A stretch of DNA of 64,000 bases. It comes from Sipunculus nudus. Lineage: Eukaryota; Annelida; Sipuncula; Golfingiida; Sipunculidae. This document shows positions 1-8,974 of this stretch, in pieces; the stretch's first letter is position 1; the number at the start of each line of letters is the position of its first letter. The DNA lies in assembly GCA_026874595.1 (NCBI GenBank), contig CM049309.1, positions 20,744,033 to 20,808,032 on the forward strand. Direction: 5' to 3'. The position numbers and the translations under genes were made by a program. The notes under the pieces were generated by a model. That model was not told the origin of the DNA. It was given only the letters and a program-made list of their open reading frames with translations, and did no database searches.

Positions 1-258
1 AACAAAACTGAGGGAGATGGTATAAAAGATTATTTCTGTGAAATATTGAACAATTTTGCTTGAGTGTTTCAGAGGAGAAGATTTTTAAAGGTTCTTTTAG
101 CTTTTTCTCTATAAAATTTAAGAAAATTTTCAGATGGCTAATTTTTTTGCATTAAATTTCATGATGCTAGCTCCAATCATTTTCAAAATAGTATGGGTAA
201 ACGTACAAAAGACAAACGCCGCCACACCATCGCATTAGTTCACAGGTTCACTAAAAAT
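1..258 (+). mobile_element. Family C element, 3' part cut by window start
   Basis: This is the right-hand part of a family C repeat. It carries the phrases 'gagaagatttttaaag', 'ttttagctttttctctataaaat' and 'atgatgctagctcc', then ends in 'cacaggttcactaaaaatt'. The same phrases in the same order end the copies near 14.3, 24.6, 25.5 and 60.4 kb. A short GAC-rich run (near 205-225) precedes the end. There is no coding capacity. I infer a non-autonomous element, probably of Helentron/pearl type; the 5' end lies outside the window. Confidence 0.6.
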
Positions 259-439
259 TAATACAGATGCATATTGAATGCAAAATTCTAATACAGATAC
301 ATCTCACTGATGGCAAAATCTTGAATTAATTTGACTATGGATACCAATTATTTATAATCCATGTACAGCCGTCTTTATATACCCACAGAGAGCTGTATAG
401 CTGTGATCGTAAACATTGCCTGGCATGAGGAATATCTAA

Positions 440-1036
440 CAAGGGACCCATGGGTCACGGCGCTCAGCTGTTATATAGGATAAAAAATATGATTTGGGAA
501 ACAGGCATATGCTGGTTTTGTGTGGTAATAAATATAAGCTTTATTATGAGTTGTTGGTGTTTAGCTTATGTATGATTTTGATAGTATTTTTGGAGACAGG
601 GAAGAGGATTGATTTCATTTATTTTATTAACAAATGGAGTGCTACTGTAACACAGACTTTGACTTGGCCATATAACTTATAAGCAGCACATATAATAAAA
701 GAGTTTAACTATTTATCAAAATTTAATAACAAATATTGTGCGAATATAATTTTTATAAAAAATAATAAGACAATCATATGATTTTTTTAATAAAATCTAA
801 CTGAACTAATTATTAAAATAATATTATAGAATATATGCATTCATGAATACATTTTGAAAGTGTTTGCACTGGTATTCAAATACTTTCATTTTTACCTGAA
901 TTCCCATTCTTATGCAAGAAAGTTTATAATGGAGTACATATTCATATTCATATTCATATACATTTGCAAAGTATTTGCACCATGCTGGTATTTATTCAGT
1001 TTTAGCCAAACAATGATGTTGAGAATCCAGAATATA
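440..1036 (+). mobile_element. Family A element, 5' fragment
   Basis: It begins with the family A 5' terminus 'caagggacccatgggtcac' followed by GCTCAGCTG. It aligns by eye with the first 600 bases of the copies at 16169 and 36938, including the stretch ending in 'ggccatataacttataagcag'. Homology stops near 1036, where a second copy of the terminal phrase 'ggacccatgggtcacgac' (1042-1060) appears. The element is therefore truncated, or another family A end abuts it. A 62-codon ORF at 494-682 is also kept in the two other copies. Confidence 0.7.
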
Positions 1037-1241
1037 AACAAAGGACCCATGGGTCACGACAAAAGTTTGAAATTTTTGCAAATGCAAAATATGAAAAATA
1101 TTCTATTGTAATGTTTTATATTTATATAAGCATATGAGAAGCTAAGAGGAAAGGGCCCTCCTACTTGGTTATAGTAAAGTTCTCAATATATGATTGCAAA
1201 CTAATACTCTGACAAGACTGTCATGAAGAAAACAGTAAAAG

Positions 1242-1620
1242 TCCCTTACGAAAATGAAAAGTACTCACATATATGTGCCTTATATGTCCCATATATGGGC
1301 CTTATATGTCCCTTATATTTCCCATACAAGTGCTGTGTATGTGAGCTATATTTATATTGCAGCTATATGTTTAGCCAGGCATTGTTATATGTGAGTTATA
1401 AGGGAGTTGTATGTTTGTTGTATGTTTGTTATATGTCAGCTATAAGGGAGTCACACTTAAAGCTATTCTCTGTATTTCAGTTATATGTGGCTTGTATGGG
1501 AGATGTAGGTAGCATGCACATGAAGGAGCTCTGTATATGTCAGTTATATGTCAGTTATATGTTTATATACTTTGAGGCTTATTGTGCTACATGATAGGAC
1601 TTAGAAATTTTCGAAGGGAA
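1242..1620. mobile_element. MITE-like element filled with CATATATGGG/CCTTATATG units
   Basis: A block of short alternating units such as 'catatatgtgcc', 'ttatatgtccc' and 'ggagttgtatg' is bracketed by imperfect inverted ends: CCCTTACGAAAAT near 1242 and AAATTTTCGAAGGG near 1607-1620. The units are largely self-complementary, so the block can fold extensively. The 123-codon ORF across it (1223-1594) is a repeat translation rich in Tyr, Cys and Val, and I reject it as a gene. A related block in the opposite sense lies at 4360-4744. I see no target-site duplication. Confidence 0.5.
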
Positions 1621-2285
1621 CAAAAATGCTGCAGAAACAAAGTCCAAACTCTTTATGTTTTTCAAACAAAATGAATTTTACTGAATAAATACTAAAGAAG
1701 TATGGTAATATGGAGGTCAAAATAACCAGCTTCCTCTGAATTTTAGATATATTAAAAAAAGATACTAATAATTAGGAATTATATTCTGCTACTTTTTTAG
1801 CTGATTTATTCCTTAAGTGATGTAAACATTTAACACTAGTATTCATGCAGAAAAATCATTTAATCAAAACACAATATAAAAATACATATTGTTTATATTT
1901 TGTGGCATTGATACATTATAAGAAAAATTATTTCTTTTGGAATGTAGTTTATATACAAGTACTTCAGAATCCATTTACCACTGATAACTACTTCATAAAT
2001 ACAGAACATAGGGTATTGATGTGGTATGCTACTGACTAATTATGGTAAACCCTAAACATTATCCTAATATTTCATTGGATTTATTATTATATAGTTCTAA
2101 CAGCTAAAACACATTTGCCTTCCAGCTGTAAAATATTGCCATACAAAATCAACAATATTTATCAAAGCATTGTTATTTCACAAAAACAAATGTCTGCATC
2201 TTTATAGTGACAATAACCAGAATTCTTCAGGCTCAGTAATGAGTAATAATACTGTATTCACTGATATATGTAACACCCCTCCGCG
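1621..2285. other. Unique AT-rich sequence, no gene seen
   Basis: I see no repeat shared with the rest of the window and no convincing coding frame. The 64-codon ORF at 1845-2039 has ordinary AT-rich composition and no recognisable domain. Confidence 0.5.
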
Positions 2286-2304
2286 CCCCCCCCCCCCCCC
2301 CCCC
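2286..2304. repeat. Poly-C run (19 C)
   Basis: An uninterrupted homopolymer of 19 C in AT-rich DNA. It is one of more than a dozen G/C runs of 13 or more in this window. Confidence 0.95.
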
Positions 2305-2309
2305 ATGAC

Positions 2310-2487
2310 TGTTACTGATAAGGCCAAGGTCTAGCAAGCTGTCTCAGCTGTACTTGCTGTGTTCCCTGGGACAAAGAGATTGCATTCCTGTGTGAATGAC
2401 AACATCTGGTAACCATTGGGATCATATTTGGAACAAGTTGAGTTTGTCAACTAGAAGGGGAATTTAAAGATGAAAAATGTCTCATTG
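2310..2487 (+). other. Candidate exon ending in a strong donor site (start uncertain)
   Basis: Sequence with a more balanced composition than its surroundings ends at 2487 with ATTG|GTGAGTAAT, a near-consensus 5' splice site. An ATG at 2470 opens a short frame (M-K-N-V-S-L) into the donor. The left edge is arbitrary, since no promoter or acceptor is clear. It may be the first visible exon of a transcript with the pieces at 3219-3291 and 3885-4070. No protein family is recognised. Confidence 0.25.
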
Positions 2488-3218
2488 GTGAGTAATCTTG
2501 CATTATTTCAGTTCTTTTTGCATGTTTAAATCAGTGATAGTATTTAGATGACTTTCACTCATCTTGTTTGCCCTGAAAATACACAATTATGTGTTTTATT
2601 CTTTATTATAGAAGGTCCATATTTACACAATACCAGCTTCTGTCAAAAGCTAAAGCAGTTGCCTCTGTTTAGTAACAATGTGCATGTTCTATACATCAAC
2701 TTAAAGCTAAGAACATATGCCCTTTTCAGTTATGCTATTTGTAGATTGGTGTACATGTTGATTTAATTTCTGAATGTCCCTGTGACATGATCACATAAAG
2801 CTTAAGTGCTAGAGTGCTCAAAAGTCATAATGTGGTTAAGAATTGTTCATTACACATGCTCAAAAGTTTTTTTTTCCTAAGGATCAGATGATTTCATTAG
2901 GTACTATTTTGATTCCCAAAGAGAAATCAAATCTGGTTCAATTTACAGGTCAATCAAAAGTAGATTTTTTTTAGTCCACCTTGAATAATTTCTTAGTGCC
3001 ATATCACCATTAAAGGTCAAGATGTCATTTTGAACATTACTGACAACCAATTTATCATTGATGTACTGTTTTAGTAATATAATTTGATGTGAGGCCCTTT
3101 TTTAGTTCATTTGTCTACTTAAATGTCAAAATATGCAAGACGTACTCCATGTTCTTAATTATTTATTTCCAACACCTTTGTTTCTTTGATTTTTTAATGG
3201 TTTCTTTACTTTTCTTAG

Positions 3219-3291
3219 AACCAGTATGAAGAAATGGTGGTGAAAGTATAAGAAGAGCCTAGATATCTCCAGCCCTTGCAAGAATTGTCTG
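3219..3291 (+). other. Candidate internal exon (73 nt) between good splice sites
   Basis: A pyrimidine-rich tract followed by TTTTCTTAG ends at 3218, and CTG|GTAAGC follows 3291, so both edges match splice consensus. All three frames contain a stop (one frame reaches TAA after ten codons), so it would be an untranslated, terminal-coding or long-noncoding exon. If joined to the exon ending at 2487, the small frame opened at 2470 would close here after 16 residues. This is inferred from splice signals alone. Confidence 0.3.
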
Positions 3292-3884
3292 GTAAGCATA
3301 TTCAGTTTATCATATAAAGTAACATTTAAATCTTTTAGCAAATGGGCAATGTTATGATTTGTAAGTTACTTTTATAAAATAGTTGGAGCATATAATATTT
3401 GAAGTAAAAATTTGGTGGTTAACATTTATTGTGCACATTAGATATTCATATGACTGCTTACATGTTTGTTTCAACTGAGTAACCTACTTTCTGAACCTAT
3501 GAGCATCTTAAGGCCACAGTGTCTGTCCTGTGACCAGTATATTTGATAATCTGTATTGTTTGTATATATTCTGTATTACTGGAAAACTGTGTTAGTAATT
3601 GAGAAGTCCAACTCTATTTACTTATAATCCTAAATGTTAAACAGGCATATTTTCAGAACATTTAAAACCCCTCTACAGAGAGCAGATGTACTTTCAGTGA
3701 AATAAATTCTTTTCTTTTTTGACTTGTGTGTTGCCTCCAGATAAGGTAAACAAATGTTAATGTTAAGAAAAGCAATACTAAGCATCAATGTGAAAAGATT
3801 ATCTTTAAGCTTATTTAATTAAATAATTAATGTGAGCAATAACTATATGTGTATTACTTAGACCGGTAACATTTGTTTTTACAG

Positions 3885-4070
3885 GTCAAACAGGAATAGA
3901 CGGAAAAGGATTTAGAGTGTGGCAAGGATGTAGGGCCTATATTTCCTTCAAGCCTTCATTCCCTAAAAACACTTTCAAATCTGACTGAACCAGGGAATTT
4001 CAAAAGTCTTATGAAAATATTATTTTCAGTTTACAAATGTGTAAATAAACATTTATTTTGGATACTGTGT
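3885..4070 (+). other. Candidate terminal exon with poly(A) signal
   Basis: An acceptor (ATTTGTTTTTACAG) ends at 3884. One frame then runs open for about 35 codons to TGA at 3986-3988, with mixed composition (Gly, Lys, Phe, Trp, Cys). AATAAA lies at 4044-4049, about 60 bases after the stop, followed by a T-rich stretch. It may be the last exon of an unrecognised gene or of a lncRNA. I recognise no domain. RNA evidence would settle it. Confidence 0.3.
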
Positions 4071-4185
4071 TTTCATACTTTATGTTTCATGTGTTTGCAT
4101 CCATATGACAGTATGAAATTGATGACCCCCAGTGTGACTGCAGGCCAGCTTTGATTTCAAGGGATTGCACAGTGCAATAAGCTCA

Positions 4186-4186
<1 letters not shown>

Positions 4187-4221
<35 letters not shown>
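4187..4221. repeat. (CA)n microsatellite
   Basis: About 17 CA units in a row with one flanking interruption. Confidence 0.95.
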
Positions 4222-4223
<2 letters not shown>

Positions 4224-4359
4224 CTTAATTTCTAACAACTAACATAATTCCATGTGGAATAAAGAAAAGAGTTAACACCTTTCAAAACAGAACATAAAAG
4301 AGAAAGTAATTGAGCTATTGACAAACAGCAATGAAGGTGCATACACTGGACTAATATGC

Positions 4360-4744
4360 GAGTTATATGTCACTTATAAGGGACATATATGGCACTTATA
4401 AGTCCCATATATGTCACATATATGGGAGTTATAAGGCACATATATGGGAGTTATAAGGCACATATATGGGACATATATGGGAGTTATAAGGGACATATAT
4501 GGGACATATATGGGAGTTATAGGGGACCTATATGTGGAAGCCTTATAAGTGACATATAAGGCCCATATATGTGACATATAAGGCTTCTACCTAATTTGCA
4601 TATAAAATCCATATACCAGACATATATGTGACATATATGGGAGTTATAAGGTTGGATATAAGGGACATATATGGCACATATATGTGCCTTATATGTGCCA
4701 TATAACTTTCACATATATGGCACTTATAAAAATTTTCGGTAAGG
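4360..4744. repeat. ATATGG/TTATAAGG palindromic array, related to 1242-1620
   Basis: Dense repetition of 'acatatatggg' and 'agttataagg' in roughly 20-bp units, with many CCATATATGG-type palindromes. The right edge reads AAAATTTTCGGTAAGGGG, the inverted equivalent of the CCCTTACGAAAAT end at 1242. The left edge shows no matching terminus, so it looks like a 5'-truncated copy in the opposite orientation. The 67-codon minus-strand ORF in it is a repeat translation. Confidence 0.6.
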
Positions 4745-4959
4745 GGTTTTGAGATACTGTGATGCATATGAAAAATTTACAGATGGACAGGCAAGTGGAC
4801 AGAATGGACTAATACCTTCATTTCACTTTCAAAGGAATAATGCATTTAAGTTTATATATAAGCCTATTTTTTTAGCATATCCACTTTTTTCATTAATAGT
4901 TTTTATCTGATTCATTTTTTTTATTTACAAGTGTTATAAATTTGTAATATAAAAGTGAA

Positions 4960-6425
4960 AATATAAGTTAAAATATTAGAATTCTAAGTTGCAATCATTA
5001 TATATCCAGATTGTAGCTCACATTGGGTCATATTATGCATACACATATATTTTATTATTTTTAAATCAAATGTTTAAACTGAATGTAAAAGAAAATAATG
5101 CCACAACATGGCATCTACAAAATTATTCCTTGAATTCCTATTAAAAAGTTTTGCACATTGGAGTTTTCAGGACAAGCTTTATTTTATTCACCGAAATAAA
5201 ATAAAAGATTCAGTAAATTTGATAAAATAAAAACATCTTTTCAAATAAAGTATACACACTGTTGGTTGAATGAGGGACAAACAATATCATTATGCTAATT
5301 ACAATCTCAGCTATAATTAATAACTGGAATTAATAGTCAATTTCACACCTGGTGAAGTTTTACTCTTCTGAAGTAAAGCATTACTTATCTGATGAACATC
5401 CATACTTTCATAGCAATACATCACTTTGTGGACACAATTAAATGTGCACTTTAATCATTGTAACCCTGGTGGTACAATACGAAATCTAAAATGTAGCATG
5501 TCCAAGAATAAAATAAAATACAGAAAATTATAACATTCATCTAGTTTATGCACCAGCTGGGGGGGGGGGGGGGGGTTCAGTGCAGGGCAGAGGAGAAGCC
5601 TGCTAGTAGTGGCCAAGCTGGGTCAAGGCAAGCTGCCTGGGGTGGGTTACATAATGCAAGTGAAGGCTGTACTACTAGGTGGGCCAGATATAAACAACAC
5701 TTGACATGGTGTATGAAAACTTGAATAAAAGCTACTCTTTTCAAACAATTTCTTTGAAATTTCAGATTTTAAAAGATTAAATCCTTATGTATATATGCTG
5801 TGAAAATTAAATCAACATTGCTTACAGGGAAAAAACGTGCCACTGCCAAAGTTTGACAAAATTTAAGGTTTTAATTTTTTATTTATGCTAATAACTTGAA
5901 AAATTTGCAAAATTCAGATCTAATTTTGGGCAAACAATTGAATCTTGATTAAATAAAGTTATATTCCTGAAAAAAAGTCTTCAGCTTCAGCAATTCTCAT
6001 GTTAAGTGAGCAAATATATTTCCTGATTTTTAAAAAATTGCATTATATTTGGGCCTATAACTTCAAAATAATACCCAATACTGACTTAATTTTTATTATG
6101 TGCACAGAAAATGTATGGAAGAATATGAATACTAAATATGATCAAAAACAGATCAGTGGTTTTGATATTAGGTAGACTTGAAGTGTAACAAGTGCTTTTT
6201 TATGGAAAACGGAGGTTTTTTCTTAATATCTCGAAGGAACAAAGTTCTAATGACCCAATTTTCGGTATGGTAGGAGATTTTGGGGACATCTAATGGTATG
6301 CAGAATTTTGGATTCGTAGGTCTAACGGTTTTAAAACGTGCCCTGTTAACGGACGGCCGGCCGGCCGGACGACGGACAAAGGACCACGACTATAACTCAG
6401 ATGACTTATAGTCAGCTGAGCTAAA
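4960..6425 (+). mobile_element. Family A element, 3' portion
   Basis: From about 4960 the sequence tracks the family A body seen at 30.1-30.4 and 52.2-52.6 kb ('aacatggcatct', 'cacattggag'). It then follows the phrase series 'aaacgtgcca', 'aatttaaggt', 'ggttttgatattagg', 'cgaaggaacaaag' and ends with a GGACGGCCGG microsatellite (6350-6375) and the hairpin closing GTCAGCTGAGCTAAAA. The 5' boundary is fuzzy. A 17-G run (5559-5575) sits where other copies also carry G runs. It has no protein-coding content. Confidence 0.7.
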
Positions 6426-6579
6426 AATCATAAATCTACATTTTTTAAAAGCTTTTAAAAAACATTCTTGTCAATATTAACCATAGATAACCTGAAATCT
6501 AAATGTCTAGAGGCATGATGTAATAAATGCTGATAAACTGGTGCCAGTCTAGATGTATCTAGATGTATCTGTGTATCTG

Positions 6580-6969
6580 CTTTACACAGCTAACATATAT
6601 GGTAAAATGACTCAATTGAACCTTTATAATTCAGCCAAAATTCATTCTTTGGAACCATAAAAGACAATTATTATAAGAATTATTCAGGGGATTATTCTTG
6701 TAAAATATTAAACAAATTGGCCTCAGTAGGGTCAGTCAAAATAAATTTTACAGGTTTATAACTCATATGGGAAAATACAGCAAAATGGCTAAGTTAAGTT
6801 TCCCATAACTCAGCCAAAAATCACTGAACCAAAACCATTTGAACAAACTTGAATTATCAACATCTAAGGATAATTAATGTGTGAGATTTAAGAATTTGGC
6901 CCAGTGGTTTTTGAGGAGAAGATCTTTGTAGCAACTGAGCTAAAATGGGCTGTTACAGCATATGACTAA
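6580..6969 (+). mobile_element. Family C element, left half (split by gypsy insertion)
   Basis: It carries family C phrases ('cccataactcagccaaaaatcac', 'accatttgaacaaactt', 'gaggagaagatcttt') and stops at ACTAA, where the LTR begins. The right half resumes at 13664. Two near-identical sub-units are visible here. The left boundary is approximate. Confidence 0.65.
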
Positions 6970-8086
6970 TGTCACCCCTAACTTAACGTGAAAACTTTAC
7001 AACGGATATATCCTATAAAACCATACGATGGGTTTACGCTCGCCACTTGATTTCACTCATCAAGAAATTAGATCCCGGTCATTACAGGTGACATTTCCAG
7101 GTTCTTTTAAGGACGTGTATTAAAATACCAGACAATTATACACCCAGATCAATAGAAACTATGAGACATCAGGTTAAATTCACAAATATAATTCAAGACA
7201 ATACTTACAGAGACACAAATGTGAGTGTGTGCGTTGATGTGTCAATACGACAGTTCTTCACATTAAAATTACAGGATATTTACTGAGTCCATGGTTTGTA
7301 TAAAAACCATAAAGTCCAGTTCCTTCAGAGATCTCTGGTTACTGTTTTGTGTAGAATCTAGCGTATGGTTAGTACCATATAGATCTAGTCTTTCTGAGTT
7401 TAGTGATCTTCAACTGATCTTGCTTGTCTGCGACCCGGGTATGTTTACGTTCACATGCATGCAATAGCGCCCTTTGTTTATGTAGAGCTTAGAGTCCTTG
7501 ACCTTGCTCGTGTAGCAATGGTTTCTCGGCTTACGGCGGTTATGTATTTAGGTCAAGCTGAACTAGGCCGGCAGGTGACGAGCGCGCTCTCTCTATATCG
7601 CCAATACGAAGCTCTTTCGGCAGCACGGCTGAGTTCTTATGAGCTGGGTCCTTGCTTCATGTAGGAGCTTGCTTCTATGCCGTTCCTGGCGTTTCAATGT
7701 TCCTACTCCCGTGCGTGCGTGCTGCCACTTCAAGCTTCAAGACCCAACTGAAGGCAGCTTCCAGCGTCTCTCCCTGAACTCTGACGTCACAATCGTCGTC
7801 ACAATACGGCGATCCGGTTCTCTGATTGGCTTATGGCTCAAGTGTCCCATATAAGGTTATATGTGACCTGGTTTGACTGCTAGCGTCACCTTGGCGACCC
7901 ACATACCAAATGTAATAAATCAGCTGATAGCCGATGGGATTTCACACAAGAATACACAATATATATATACAATCCAGACCTGTCAACGCTTTAGGATGAC
8001 GCTTCACGTCAATATCAATAGAGAACAGACTTCGTTAAACTATGATACAAAACACCGTACATATTGTCACCTATTGTCTGGTGACA
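6970..8086 (-). repeat. 3' LTR (element orientation)
   Basis: 1117 bp, beginning TGTCACC and ending GGTGACA as read on the plus strand. It matches the copy at 12547-13663 with one difference that I can find (G near 8076 against T near 13653). It contains a perfect CRE, TGACGTCA, at 7782-7789 and an inverted CCAAT box near 7825. The short ORFs inside are duplicated in the other LTR and are not genes. Confidence 0.96.
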
Positions 8087-8101
8087 TCACCCCCTCCTTT
8101 T
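8087..8101 (-). other. Polypurine tract
   Basis: On the minus strand this reads AAAAGGAGGGGGTGA, directly abutting the 3' LTR. This is the expected plus-strand primer site for an element transcribed right to left. Confidence 0.85.
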
Positions 8102-8295
8102 AAAGAAAATACACGGTATTTTCTCGATACATCGTATCGTTCTATCTCACAGGGTCCAGCTAAACATATTTACATATAGCAATACATAAAAGTCATGTAA
8201 CAAGTTGTCATTAGTACATGCCCACGGTCTATGACACAGGGCAAAATCCTGTACATGTTTAGACTTACCTGGCTAGACATTAAGCTCATTACATC

Positions 8296-8916
8296 CTAAC
8301 ACTCAGGCAGTCTGCTAAGAAAATCAGGTCCATGGTTTAGTTTACCTGACACTGCTTCAATATCAAATCTAAACTCTTGTAGAACCAGTGCCCATCTCAT
8401 TACTCTCTTATTAGCACATTTTGATTTGCTAATACACTTTAATGGTTTGTGGTCGGTCTGAATGGTGAACGGTCTACAAGCCAGGTATATCTCAAATTTC
8501 TGTACAGACCATACAATTGCTAATGACTCTTTCTCGATGGTGGAGTAATTTCTCTCCCTGGGCAATAGTTTACGACTGGCATAAGCTACTGGGTGCATGA
8601 TCCCCTCGTGTCTTTGAATCAGGATACAGCCAATACCCACATCAGATGCATCACATTTCAAATAAAATCGTTTACTGAAATCAGGTAGCTTCAGTATGGG
8701 AGGGTCTGACAGTTTAGCCTCTAGAGAACAATATGCGTTCTCGTGTACGGGTTTCCAGTCTAGTTTGTTAGGTTGACCTTTACGCGTTAGATCAGTCAAG
8801 GGCACCGCTATTTCCGCATAGTTTGGCACGAATTTTCGATAGTACCCTGTAAGACCTAGGAATGCTCGCAAAGCCTTCTTTGTCTTAGGTCTATCAGTGC
8901 TCTGTTTCCCCGTCTA
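8296..8916 (-). pseudogene. RT thumb plus RNase H fragment of the gypsy pol
   Basis: The open frame runs from just after a TAG (8914-8916) to the stop at 8296; the first clear conserved motif starts at a TTG codon (8871). It opens with the thumb signature LRAFLGLTGYYRKF, which normally follows about 200 residues of RT. RNase H follows, with its acidic residues visible (counting from 8871): Asp74 in KCDASD, Glu115 in the EKES segment, Asp140 in QTDHKPL and Asp183 in NHGPDFLSR. The RT fingers and palm, including the YxDD box, are absent: only about 100 bases separate this from the integrase stop. RNase H itself looks intact. I infer an internal deletion with its junction near 8885-8900. Confidence 0.9.
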
Positions 8917-8974
8917 CACCGTCAGGATCATGTATAGAATCAGGTGCCCCCTTGGCTACTGCTGCCAGAATATG

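Noticed and set aside
1223-1594. 123-codon ORF rich in Tyr, Cys and Val
   Set aside because: It is a translation of short palindromic ATATG units, without any domain.
7455-8103. Three small ORFs that recur at 13032-13668
   Set aside because: They are duplicated because they lie in the two LTRs and have no recognisable product.
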